A DNA stretch of 52,690 nucleotides. Origin: CAYFUR01 sp964346275 (GTDB lineage Bacteria > Sumerlaeota > Sumerlaeia > SLMS01). The stretch lies in contig CAYFUR010000012.1 of NCBI GenBank assembly GCA_964346275.1, forward strand, positions 1 through 52,690, given 5' to 3'. The notes under the pieces are model-generated. The model saw only the letters and a list, made by a program, of their open reading frames with translations, did not search any database and was not told where the DNA came from. Shown here in pieces: positions 36,664 through 45,244 of this stretch; within the stretch, counting starts at the first letter, position 1, and every line of letters begins with the position of its first letter. The translations under genes and the position numbers were made by a program.

Positions 36664-38649
36664 TTACGGGGTTTTGACGGCGAGGAGAGTCTGGAAGCCG
36701 GGAATGTTGGCCGGGTTGTTTATGACGGTGCCGGTCCATGCGTTGGAGCCAGTGCCGAGGCAGTTGGAAACAACGCTGCCCACGGCGGGGTCTGGCAAAG
36801 TCAGCGGGTTATTGCTCGAGTCGACAAAGTTGGACAGGGATGCCTGGAGCACCGTATCGGTGTCGTAGTTGATCGCATTAATGATCGAGACATTGCTGAT
36901 CCCGAGAATCCCCGGCGTGCCGCTGCCGGCGGGCTGGAAGTCGATGCCGCCGATCGTGGACATGTTGGAGAAGGAAAGGAACTCGTTTCCGCTGGTACCG
37001 ACGGTGCCCGTGGATGTGACCGTGCCGAGGATGAAGCCATCGGTAAAGGTCGTCTGGGAACCATAGCCCTGGATGTTGACATCACCATAGATTTCGAAAT
37101 CGCGGAAGGCGAGGGAGATGCCCGAAGTGGAGGGAAGGTTGAGGCTGATGAGGGTTCCCTGGGTGGGACCGGCGCTGCTGGGGCGATTGAAGACGCAATT
37201 GCGGACCCGGCCGCCGGCAAGAGCTTCGAGTGCGGTGTTGGAGGCGCCGGAGGGGCGGATGTTGAGGTTATACATCCAGGCGCCGGAGGTGCCCGCGGTG
37301 TAGCGGATCATGGGATCGGCGGTGCCGCGGATAAAGGCTTGCTGGTTCCCAAAGCCAACGAGATCGATGCCGACGGTGTCCATGTTGAGCGGACTGTCGA
37401 GGACATGCTCGCCGGGCATGAGGTAGATGGCGATCCGCTGAAAGAAATTTCCGGCATCGGGAAGCGTCTTAGCGTAATTATAGGCGTCGGGGATATTGTC
37501 GAAGGGATTATCGAGGGTGCCGGTGGGCGGGCTGCTGTCGAGAGGCGTGGTGCTGACGACTTCCATGGGGATTTCGAAAAGCATGCCCTCGTCGCTGGTG
37601 TTGGCCGCGCTGGTGATGGCACCGGCGATGTTGAGGCGGCCGCCGCCTGCGTTTGTGGTGATGAGCTGTTCGAACTGGATTGGGGATCCGGAGACATTGG
37701 CGGCGCTGCCCGTGGGCTGAACGTCCAGTTCGTTGAAAAAGACGGAGAAGGCGATGCCGCCGATGTCCTGGTTGAGGACGTTATTGGTCAACTGGACCTG
37801 GAGATTGAAGGTGCTGCCGGGGCTGAGAGCGTCGCCATCCACGGTGTAGCGGACCTCGGCGACGCCGGCGGTTGTGGGGACGGTGCCCCCGACGAAGACA
37901 TGGTCAACCGATGTGTTGATGGTGTTGAATTCGATGATATGGGGCGGGGTGACGTCGGGGTTGTCACCGACGACGAGGCCATCGGGGATCTGTGCCGTGC
38001 CCTGGTTCTGATCGGCGTCGGGATTGACAAAGAGAACGCGGTTGAAGTTTCCAAGGGCGCTCAGATCGGCGACGCCGCCACCACCATTGAGGTTCAATGC
38101 GGCGATCTGAGCGTCCGTGTAATCCTTGGCGTCCTGAAGGGCCTGGTCTGCTTCGGTTGCGGCGGCGTTGTCGGCATAGGCGCGGACAGCGGCGAGGGAA
38201 TCGCCTTCAAGGGTGGCCGCGTTGAGGGCGAAGAGGACGCTGTTGACTTTCTGCCGCGGCGAGAGTGTCTCGGCGGGCTGGCTGTCGGTGTTATCATCGA
38301 CGGTGACCTCGACGTAAACGTCGCCATTGAGGTTCAAGCCGGAGGAATCAAGGGAGAGGTTGACGTAACCGCCGGAGCTCGAGAGGTCGAGGTTGGAGAA
38401 GTTGATGGTCTTGAGAGGAATGCTGGCGGTTGCGCTGGGATAGAGGCGGAGGGTGATGGTGACATCGGTGGAGTTGATCGGGTTACCGGTGGTGCTGTCG
38501 ATGATCTGTGCCTGGTAATCAAAATCGGGAGGCACGGCGTCGGCGGGCTGCTGGGCCGTGGGGGCACAGAGGATCGCCGCGGCTATCAGTGTGGCGGTTA
38601 CAGCGCCGCGCGCGGCAGCGATCAGATGCTTCTTGGCGGGCAATACCAT
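36664..38649 (-). CDS. Large secreted protein with coiled-coil, cohesin-like and beta-helix-like regions
   Basis: 661 residues. Signal peptide about 1-38 (ATLIAAAILCAPTAQQPADA). Region 40-150 (FDYQAQIIDSTTGNPINSTDVTI) resembles the small beta domain found at the start of many bacterial surface and fibre proteins. A short coiled-coil-like stretch (about 155-190, AAATEADQALQDAKDY) follows. Region 265-375 (DGDALSPGSTFNLQVQL, IGGIAFSVFF) has a cohesin-like pattern. Region 385-640 shows short Gly/Asn-rich turns typical of right-handed beta-helices (IDLVGFGNQQAFIRG, VRNCVFNRPSS, SNVSIINAINYD). GGAGAG precedes the ATG. No catalytic motif seen; probably a structural or binding surface protein. Domain calls are by eye and moderate in certainty. 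Confidence 0.75.
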   Translation of the reverse strand: MVLPAKKHLIAAARGAVTATLIAAAILCAPTAQQPADAVPPDFDYQAQIIDSTTGNPINSTDVTITLRLYPSATASIPLKTINFSNLDLSSSGGYVNLSLDSSGLNLNGDVYVEVTVDDNTDSQPAETLSPRQKVNSVLFALNAATLEGDSLAAVRAYADNAAATEADQALQDAKDYTDAQIAALNLNGGGGVADLSALGNFNRVLFVNPDADQNQGTAQIPDGLVVGDNPDVTPPHIIEFNTINTSVDHVFVGGTVPTTAGVAEVRYTVDGDALSPGSTFNLQVQLTNNVLNQDIGGIAFSVFFNELDVQPTGSAANVSGSPIQFEQLITTNAGGGRLNIAGAITSAANTSDEGMLFEIPMEVVSTTPLDSSPPTGTLDNPFDNIPDAYNYAKTLPDAGNFFQRIAIYLMPGEHVLDSPLNMDTVGIDLVGFGNQQAFIRGTADPMIRYTAGTSGAWMYNLNIRPSGASNTALEALAGGRVRNCVFNRPSSAGPTQGTLISLNLPSTSGISLAFRDFEIYGDVNIQGYGSQTTFTDGFILGTVTSTGTVGTSGNEFLSFSNMSTIGGIDFQPAGSGTPGILGISNVSIINAINYDTDTVLQASLSNFVDSSNNPLTLPDPAVGSVVSNCLGTGSNAWTGTVINNPANIPGFQTLLAVKTP

Positions 38650-39013
38650 TGGGTTCTCTCCTTCATTAAAGAGAATAATACTTGAATAGAGTGGCGTTTT
38701 TCGGGCCTGGCAGGTGGGTGGAGTCTCGTGTGGGGCCGCCCGGGATCCGCCTGAATCGATTTCCCATGAGAGGGATTCTTTCCCCAGAAACCTAGGGCGG
38801 GCAAGAGGAACCCGGCAATAAGAAATCCGGGTTTGCCCGGGTAATGGGCAGATAACGCTCTGAGGGATTGAAAGAATGGCGACTCATTGGGGAGAAGGGC
38901 GAGGGCGGGGATGGGTCTCGGGGATATGGATCGGTGTGCGGGTCTTGTCTTGCCCGGACGGGCCTGAAGGCTCACGTTAATCTGCGGACGGAGGCAGGAG
39001 ATTCCGTAAGAGA
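38650..39013. other. Intergenic region with a hairpin, between divergent genes
   Basis: 364 bases with no gene. On the minus strand a stem AACCCGG/CCGGGTT with an 11-base loop lies near 38806-38836 and could be part of the leader of the secreted-protein mRNA. An AT-rich stretch at about 38660-38690 precedes that gene. No firm promoter could be read for bshB1 on the + strand. Confidence 0.4.
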
Positions 39014-39763
39014 ATGAAAGGTTCCATGGAAAAGAAACTCGATTCCGACGCCCTGTTTATCGGCGCCCACCCCGATGACGGAGAAATTTTGGCCGGAGGT
39101 TTGATGGCGTCCCTGGCGGAAAAAGGGCGGCGGGTGATTCTGGCTGATGCGACACGCGGTGAGATGGGAACTCGCGGCACGGCGGAAGAACGGCGCGAGG
39201 AGGCGGCGGAGGCGGCGCGGATTCTGGGCGTAGAGCGCACGAATCTTGAATTGCCCGATGGCGGGATCGGCCGCGACATGGAGGCCTCCACCCGCGCCGT
39301 GGTGCGTGCGATCCGGGAATTTCGTCCGCGGCTTGTCTTTACACACACCGGCACGGACCATCACCCGGACCATAATGCGATTCATCTCGCCGTCAAACGC
39401 GCTGTCTTTTTCTCCAACGCCTTGAAATACGACACCGGCCAGGAGCGCCACCTGGCATCGAGGCTGTTTTACTTCTGGTCGCACCGCCAGGAGTTGCCGT
39501 CGAGGGTGGACTTCATTGCCGATATCTCCCACACCTGGGAGAAGAAAGTTTCCGCCCTGAAGGCCCACAAGTCCCAGGTGGCGGGAACAGGTTACGAAGG
39601 CCCGAAGACCTACCTCACCAGCGATCTTTTCTGGCACCGCATCGAAGGGCGCTTTGCGCATTTTGGATCGCTGATCGGCGTGAAATACGCCGAGCCCTAC
39701 TTGACGGAGGGATACGTGCGAATAGATGATCCGCTCGAATTCTCCGATTTGCGAGAGGACTAA
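39014..39763 (+). CDS. bshB1: Bacillithiol-type N-acetylglucosaminyl-malate deacetylase (PIG-L/LmbE family)
   Basis: Zinc-dependent deacetylase; BshB1 removes the acetyl group from GlcNAc-malate in bacillithiol synthesis. 249 residues. LmbE motifs: GAHPDDGEILAGG (zinc ligands His, Asp, Asp) and HHPDHNAIH. Features closest to BshB1 are TRGEMGTRGTAEERREEAAEAARILG, LELPDGGIG and the end GVKYAEPYL. The ATG at 39014 or the one at 39026 may be used; the second has AAGG close upstream. bshA and bshC are not nearby. The next gene, a sigma54 activator, starts three bases after the stop. Other LmbE deacetylases of sugar conjugates are the alternative. Confidence 0.85.
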   Translation: MKGSMEKKLDSDALFIGAHPDDGEILAGGLMASLAEKGRRVILADATRGEMGTRGTAEERREEAAEAARILGVERTNLELPDGGIGRDMEASTRAVVRAIREFRPRLVFTHTGTDHHPDHNAIHLAVKRAVFFSNALKYDTGQERHLASRLFYFWSHRQELPSRVDFIADISHTWEKKVSALKAHKSQVAGTGYEGPKTYLTSDLFWHRIEGRFAHFGSLIGVKYAEPYLTEGYVRIDDPLEFSDLRED

Positions 39764-39766
39764 TCC

Positions 39767-41674
39767 TTGGCAACGCTTCTGGCGATTCGGGGGCCGCTCA
39801 CCGGCGCCCGCATCGAACTCCTGGAAGAGGAAAACCTGCTCGGCCGATCTTCGGACTGCACCGTGGAACTGGCCGACAGCACGGTTTCGCGCCAGCATGC
39901 GGTCATTCGCAAGCACCGGCTGGCGTGGTTGCTGGAGGATTGCGATTCCTCGACGGGGACGTTTCTGAACGGGCGGAGTGTCGGGACTCCCGCGGCACTC
40001 TCGCCCAATGACGAAATCCGCATCGGCCATTCGATCTTTCTGTTCGATTCGGACTTCGATCTCCAAAACGCCGATTTCACGGACAATAGTGTCTATCTCT
40101 CGGCGCCCCACGACGACACGGTGGCTGTCGATCCCGTTGCCGTGCTGGGGCCGGAAAAAGAGACGGAGCCGCCGGACAGCCCGGCACGCCACGGCATGGA
40201 ATTGCTGACGGAACTGGGCGAACTGTTCGACTCGACGCGGGTGCCCTTTGGCGATGCGCTGCGCCAGACGACGGAGCGTATGAGCCGGATGCTCGAGGCC
40301 GACGTGGCGCTCCTGATGCTCTATGACCACGGGGCGGGCCAGCTGCGTCCCTCGGCGGCGATTTCCAAAGAAGGGGATGTGCTCGCCGATCGAACGGTGC
40401 TTTCGAAAGTGATGAAGGAACGGCGGGCGCTTTTGCTGTCGGACAAGCCCGAGCTGGCCGGCCATCCGGCGCCGGGCGCCCCCATGGCGCCGATGGTCCG
40501 GAGCCTGATCGCCGCGCCCCTGCTGATCGACGATGGCTGCCTGGGCGTGATTTGTTTCGAGCGCCAGGAATTGGATGCCTATACGCTGAAGGATCTGCGG
40601 CTGGTGCAATCGCTGGGGAGGCTGCTTGGGATCTTCGTCGAGGCGAGGCAGCGGGCGGAAGCGCTGGCGTTGCGTGTGAACTATCAGAAAATCGACTCGT
40701 CGATCGTTGGAGGCAGCCGCGCCTTCAAACAACTTCTGGAGATGGTGCGGCGCGTTGCGGATTCTCCGGTTACCATCATGCTGGTTGGCGAGACGGGCAC
40801 GGGCAAAGAGATCCTGGCGGCGGAGACGCACCGGCTTTCGGGGCGCGGGCGCACGGGCCAGCCGTTCGTTGCCGTCAATTGCGCGGCGATTCCCGAAACC
40901 CTTTTCGAGTCAGAGCTGTTCGGCCACGAGCGCGGCGCTTTCACCGGAGCGCATAGAACGCGCCAGGGCTATATCGAACGGGCCCACGGGGGGACGTTGT
41001 TTCTCGACGAGGTGGGGGAGCTGTCGCTGCGGCTCCAGCCAAAGCTGTTGCGGTTTTTGCAGGAACACACGTTCACGCGCGTTGGGGGCAACAGAGTCCT
41101 TCGGGCCGACGTGCGGATTCTGGTGGCGACGAATCGGGATCTCTCGCGCGAAGTGCAAGAGGGGCGTTTCCGCGAGGATCTCTTTCACCGGATCAATGTC
41201 ATGCCGCTGCGCGTGCCTCCGCTTCGCGAGCGGCGCGAGGACATCCGCCCGCTAGCCGAGCATTTCTGCAGCCTCTATGCGCGGCAGATGGGACGAGAGA
41301 TCCTGGGAATCAGCGACGAGGCGTTGATCCAGCTGGAAAAATACCCGTGGCCGGGGAATGTGCGCGAGTTGTCCAATTGCGTGGAACGGGCGGTTTTGCT
41401 GTGCGATGGCCAGGTGCTGCTGCCACGGAATTTCCTGCTCGACTCAGGGACTTTGCCGCTGGAGGAAACGGGAGCGTCTCATTCGAGAACGTCGTTCCAA
41501 ACAGCAGATCATGGTGAGCCAAAGACGGAGGCGCCCGGCGTTCTCCGGCCCCTGGCGGAAGTGGAAAGAGCTCATATCCATCGCGTGATGGAGGCAACGG
41601 GGCAAAATCAAGTGCGCGCTGCGGAGATTCTGGGGATTCACCGCAACACGCTGAGGAAAAAACTGCAGGACTAG
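39767..41674 (+). CDS. FHA-GAF sigma54-dependent transcriptional activator
   Basis: 635 residues starting at a TTG with AGAGG nine bases upstream. Order: FHA phosphothreonine-binding domain (about 5-95; LLGRSSDCTVELADSTVSR, STGTFLNG), GAF sensor domain (about 145-295), AAA+ domain (about 312-545) with Walker A GETGTGKE (341-348), GAFTGA (390-395, the sigma54 contact) and Walker B GTLFLDEVGE, and a Fis-type helix-turn-helix (about 600-633; QVRAAEILGIHRNTLRKKL). The FHA domain implies control by a Ser/Thr kinase instead of a two-component receiver. It follows bshB1 by three bases, so they share a transcript. Target promoters are unknown. Confidence 0.95.
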   Translation: MATLLAIRGPLTGARIELLEEENLLGRSSDCTVELADSTVSRQHAVIRKHRLAWLLEDCDSSTGTFLNGRSVGTPAALSPNDEIRIGHSIFLFDSDFDLQNADFTDNSVYLSAPHDDTVAVDPVAVLGPEKETEPPDSPARHGMELLTELGELFDSTRVPFGDALRQTTERMSRMLEADVALLMLYDHGAGQLRPSAAISKEGDVLADRTVLSKVMKERRALLLSDKPELAGHPAPGAPMAPMVRSLIAAPLLIDDGCLGVICFERQELDAYTLKDLRLVQSLGRLLGIFVEARQRAEALALRVNYQKIDSSIVGGSRAFKQLLEMVRRVADSPVTIMLVGETGTGKEILAAETHRLSGRGRTGQPFVAVNCAAIPETLFESELFGHERGAFTGAHRTRQGYIERAHGGTLFLDEVGELSLRLQPKLLRFLQEHTFTRVGGNRVLRADVRILVATNRDLSREVQEGRFREDLFHRINVMPLRVPPLRERREDIRPLAEHFCSLYARQMGREILGISDEALIQLEKYPWPGNVRELSNCVERAVLLCDGQVLLPRNFLLDSGTLPLEETGASHSRTSFQTADHGEPKTEAPGVLRPLAEVERAHIHRVMEATGQNQVRAAEILGIHRNTLRKKLQD

Positions 41675-41687
41675 TGGAAGCCGCTGG

Positions 41688-42788
41688 TCACCCGCTGAAG
41701 GCAATCTCGAGCAAGGCCAGGTCGTCGGGGAGTTTCAGTTCGTTGGAATATGCAACAAGGCGGCGCTGGAGATTCTCGAAATTGATGGGGGCCTTTGGGA
41801 AGTTCTCTTTCTGGAGCAATTTCAGCAATCCGTCAGGCCCGAGGATTTTCCCCTCGCCATTAAAGACTTCCGTGGCGCCATCTGTATAGACAAGAAGCTT
41901 GTCTCCGGGCTGGAAGTTCATGACTTCCGGCGGAGAGACGGTGCCGGTTTCGATGCCGAGGGGGACACCTTCGGCGGGCAGGAATTCCACGCGTCCATTG
42001 CCCCGGAAGATAAAGCCGGGGGGCAATCCCGCAGGGATGAAGGACAGCGTGTGCTGCCATACGTCGATTTCAAAGAAAGAAGCGCTGGCGAAGGCTTCGT
42101 CCTCTTCCATGAGGGAGACGAGGCGGTCGTTGAATTCGGAGAAGAAAAGCTCGGCCTGGTGGAGATTGCACCGGGATTGTTCCCAGACGGAGCGGAGATA
42201 CATTGTATATAAGGCGGCGGTGACGCCGTGGCCCATGACATCGGCGAGAAGAAAGGCAAATCGCGAGGGGCTGGAACGCTCGGCAACATAGAAATCCCCC
42301 CCAACGGTGTCGCGCGGGGCATAGTGGGCATTGAATTCCAGGCCGCCGGCGGAAAGCTGTGGCTGGCCCATGACCTGGACTTGGATTTTCCGGGCCCGGT
42401 GAAGATCGGCGAGCTGATTCGTCAAGTCGCGGAAGATTTCGATTCCTCCGACGACCTTCCCCATATTATCCAGAATCGGGGAAACGCTGACCTCCAGGGG
42501 AACCCGGTGGCCATTGGCCGTTTTCGCATAGACCATGATGGGCGAACGGCTGGCCTTGTTGGTTGTCATGGCGCGGCGGAGCGGGCAGTTGTCCTCGCCG
42601 CAAAGATCTCTTCCGTTGCTGTCTGTATGGCAAAGGACATTATCGCCGCAATGGCGGCCGATCACTTCGTCACGCTGCCAGCCCGTGATGCGCTCTGCGG
42701 CATTGTTCCAGAAAAGAATCCTCCTGTTTCGATCGGTGACATAGACGCCATCGCCGAGGGCGGAGAGGACATGAGCCGACTTGATCAT
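41688..42788 (-). CDS. PAS-domain SpoIIE/PP2C-type serine phosphatase
   Basis: 366 residues, cytoplasmic. The N-terminal PAS domain (about 5-125) carries four cysteines, Cys47, 53, 63 and 68 (HCGDNVLC...LCGEDNCPL), a pattern seen in some PAS sensors that may bind metal or sense redox state. The RsbU/SpoIIE phosphatase domain (about 150-365) keeps the metal-binding acids in GGDFYV, LADVMGHG, VYTDGATEVF and LPDDLALLEI. Such enzymes dephosphorylate anti-sigma antagonists or FHA-bound phosphoproteins. It is convergent with the FHA-sigma54 activator, 13 bases apart. No partner anti-sigma gene is present. Confidence 0.92.
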   Translation of the reverse strand: MIKSAHVLSALGDGVYVTDRNRRILFWNNAAERITGWQRDEVIGRHCGDNVLCHTDSNGRDLCGEDNCPLRRAMTTNKASRSPIMVYAKTANGHRVPLEVSVSPILDNMGKVVGGIEIFRDLTNQLADLHRARKIQVQVMGQPQLSAGGLEFNAHYAPRDTVGGDFYVAERSSPSRFAFLLADVMGHGVTAALYTMYLRSVWEQSRCNLHQAELFFSEFNDRLVSLMEEDEAFASASFFEIDVWQHTLSFIPAGLPPGFIFRGNGRVEFLPAEGVPLGIETGTVSPPEVMNFQPGDKLLVYTDGATEVFNGEGKILGPDGLLKLLQKENFPKAPINFENLQRRLVAYSNELKLPDDLALLEIAFSG

Positions 42789-42907
42789 TCGAGATAACCG
42801 GAAATATATATTACTGTTTCACCATCAGGAAAACCCTTATGCGGAAATTGGCAGGAATGCCAGTGAATTATGTCGTCACGAGCTGGATTTTTGCATGGCA
42901 ACAAGGA

Positions 42908-44455
42908 TCACCGCCGGCTCATGACTTCCTCGGCGTACAGCTGCACCTCCGGCGAAATCACCTGCGGATCGCCCGGCTGCAGCGTTTTCGCCTCTTTCAA
43001 CTCCGCCTCCAGCATCCGCGCTGCGGCCTCGTTATCTACTGAAACTAAAAGACTTACTCCCTTCCCCGAGTCCTTTTGGAGGAAGCGGCGAACGGGGAAA
43101 CGGCCCCCGACGAGTTTTTGAATCTCGGCCCAGAGTTCCTCGGCATCGGAAGGCTCATAATCCCCGCGCGGAAGCACGGGCACCACGTTTAATCCATCAG
43201 GGTATTCACCGGCAAAACTCCTTAATTCCCAACCCGTGGGAGGCGGGGAATCGAAAGTTCGCAGGTAGAGATAATAGAGGGCGGCGCCGGTATGGGGCTC
43301 GGCGGCCGCAGGCTCCGCCCATTCCTCGAGGGCGGCCCCCAGATGTTCGCGCTCCTCGCCGGTGAACTTGCGAAAGGTGTTGATCAATGCGCCATGGAGC
43401 TGGGGCTCGTGATCCGTCAACGCCACGGCCACGAGCCGATCGATGTTTTTCTCCGACTTATCGCCGATCTTCAAAAGGCCATCCTCCACGGCGCGATGGC
43501 GCACTTCGCGGGCCGAATCGCCCGCCAGCTTCAGAAGAAGCTCCTCCGCCCGCGCCGGGGCATGCTCCTCTTCCTGGACGAATCGCCGCCCGGCCAGCTC
43601 CGCCACCAGGGCCCGCACAGCCGGCTCCTCGTCCTGCGCGGCTTTCTCCATGGGTTGGAGAAAATCCCGGCCGAGCAGAAACCCCGCCCCATTCCGGCGA
43701 ATCTTCTGAAGCGCCACGAGCCGCTCCGCGCTTGTTCCCTCCTCCAGCGCGCTGCGCCATTCCGGCAGCTCCTGGGCAAACTCCTTCTCCTTTTTTTCCC
43801 GTGCGCGGATTCGGGCGACTTCGCCGTAGTCCAACTCCCCCCGAAAATGCCGGATCAGCAAGTCCGCCCGCGTCCGCTCCGCCGCATCCTTGGAAAGCAA
43901 ATAAGATTCGAAATACGGAATAATCGATTCCTGCTTCTGCCCAAGGCCCCAGGTCATCCGCCGGATTTCTTCCGCGTCGCCCTCCATGGCCAGAGCCGCC
44001 AGCGTCCGCAGAATGTTCGCCGTCTTCTCCCTCACCACCGAAAGGCCGAAATAATTCGCGTAATGGGTTTCCAATGGCAAAGCGTGATACATCAGCTCGA
44101 TGGCGTAAGGATTCTGCGGCTCCTGGTTCCAGATAGAACGGTTTCCAATCCACGCCAGAATCAGGGTACGGTGCTGGGATGTCTGGCGAAATCCCTGGCG
44201 CACCGTTTCGAGGATTTCCCGGTCGGAGCGTTGGTTCCGGTCGGGGGCGCTCAAGAGCCGGTCGAGCTGTTTGCCCGCTTGCGAATCGTCGGGAAAGAAG
44301 GCCTCCGGGTTTGGAGGAATATAATCTTCGGCCCGCCAGGCGAGGGGCTCCCAGGACTGGAGGCGGGTTGGCGAATCGGGCCGGGCCGGGAGGGGAATCA
44401 GGAGCCAGAGTGCGATCAGGTGGGCAAAGAAAAGAAGGGGCGCGGCTTTGTTCAT
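42908..44455 (-). CDS. Secreted helical-repeat (HEAT-like) protein
   Basis: 515 residues from the ATG at 44455, chosen because it opens with a good signal peptide (LLFFAHLIALWLLIPLPARP). The frame runs further upstream but without signal-peptide or ribosome-site support. The middle (about 230-410) has HEAT-like helical pairs rich in Ala, Glu, Leu and Arg (DEEPAVRALVAELAGRRF, DSAREVRHRAVEDGLLKIG, VAVALTDHEPQLHGALINTF). The C-terminal ~90 residues form a separate mixed domain. No enzyme motif. Probably a periplasmic or surface scaffold protein; function unknown. The long open frame on the opposite strand here is a shadow. Confidence 0.75.
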   Translation of the reverse strand: MNKAAPLLFFAHLIALWLLIPLPARPDSPTRLQSWEPLAWRAEDYIPPNPEAFFPDDSQAGKQLDRLLSAPDRNQRSDREILETVRQGFRQTSQHRTLILAWIGNRSIWNQEPQNPYAIELMYHALPLETHYANYFGLSVVREKTANILRTLAALAMEGDAEEIRRMTWGLGQKQESIIPYFESYLLSKDAAERTRADLLIRHFRGELDYGEVARIRAREKKEKEFAQELPEWRSALEEGTSAERLVALQKIRRNGAGFLLGRDFLQPMEKAAQDEEPAVRALVAELAGRRFVQEEEHAPARAEELLLKLAGDSAREVRHRAVEDGLLKIGDKSEKNIDRLVAVALTDHEPQLHGALINTFRKFTGEEREHLGAALEEWAEPAAAEPHTGAALYYLYLRTFDSPPPTGWELRSFAGEYPDGLNVVPVLPRGDYEPSDAEELWAEIQKLVGGRFPVRRFLQKDSGKGVSLLVSVDNEAAARMLEAELKEAKTLQPGDPQVISPEVQLYAEEVMSRR

Positions 44456-44602
44456 GATTTTGAAGTCTTTTCCGCTCAGAAGAATCGATTGCCGGAGGGC
44501 CTTACAATATGCCGCGGCGCGATTGGGATAAAGGGAATTTGGTGGAGAACGGCCATACATGCTTTCATGAAAACCTTCCCGACCGGTCGGCGTCCCCGAG
44601 GC

Positions 44603-45244
44603 TCAGTGCTCCCCGACGAGATCGGGAACGGGCGGCGAGGTGGAAGGCTGATTGTGAGAGGTCCAGATATTACCGAGGGAGATGAGGCCGTTTGTCGGAT
44701 CATAGAGCAACTGGGCGCTGTTGATGAAACTGTGATCGAACACCTGGTCAGGCCCGACACTGCCAAGCCGCCACTCGCCATAGTATTCACGGGCCTTCGG
44801 CCAAAAGGTGGACTCGGGATTCCAGCGCTGGTATTCACTGATCACCTGGTATGTATAGAGCCTTTCATCAAGGGGGGCGTCCGCGTTTTTGAGCATGAAT
44901 GGATCAAACATCAATGATGTTGATAAATAGGCGACCGGTGTTGTGATGGATTTGCTCAAGACGCCGGAGACAGGGACTCCCATGACAAAATCAAACGCCC
45001 GGTCGCCATACTGGCGGCTGGCCATGCGGGGATAAGCGTTGCGGTCCACGTGATACGATTCGATGGCGGTTGCAATGGTTCGATGCTCCGCCAGGACACG
45101 GCTGTTCTTGCTTCTGATGGATGCAACAATATAGTTTTCCCAGGCGATTCCGGCAAGAATCAGAATAATACCAATCGAAATCAGGAGTTCGATCAGTGTG
45201 AAGCCGGGTTTGAACCCCAGGAATTTTTTCATGTTTCCTTTCAT
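44603..45244 (-). CDS. Pseudopilin (GspG-like prepilin)
   Basis: 213 residues. Leader of 14 residues, cleavage site KPG|FTLIELL, Glu at position 5 of the mature protein and a hydrophobic helix ISIGIILILAGIAW. The C-terminal part carries SVGPDQVF and LLYDPTNGLISLGNIW, a tail shared with the two other pseudopilins at 50498 and 51857. GGAG lies six bases before the ATG, which overlaps the stop of the YkuD-like gene (ATGA), so translation is coupled. Last gene of a five-gene minus-strand unit. Processing by a prepilin peptidase and use by GspE/GspF are inferred. Confidence 0.9.
   Translation of the reverse strand: MKGNMKKFLGFKPGFTLIELLISIGIILILAGIAWENYIVASIRSKNSRVLAEHRTIATAIESYHVDRNAYPRMASRQYGDRAFDFVMGVPVSGVLSKSITTPVAYLSTSLMFDPFMLKNADAPLDERLYTYQVISEYQRWNPESTFWPKAREYYGEWRLGSVGPDQVFDHSFINSAQLLYDPTNGLISLGNIWTSHNQPSTSPPVPDLVGEH

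Noticed and set aside
38806..38836. Minus-strand GGGCAAACC near a hairpin, recalling the c-di-GMP-I riboswitch
   Set aside because: The second conserved half (GGACGCAAAGCC-like) and the tetraloop-receptor pairing are missing.
38972..40831. 619-codon minus-strand frame opposite bshB1 and the sigma54 activator
   Set aside because: It crosses two convincing genes on the other strand and its product is low-complexity.
43292..44917. 541-codon + strand frame opposite the HEAT-like protein
   Set aside because: Arg/Pro/Leu-rich shadow; the minus-strand gene has a signal peptide and repeats.
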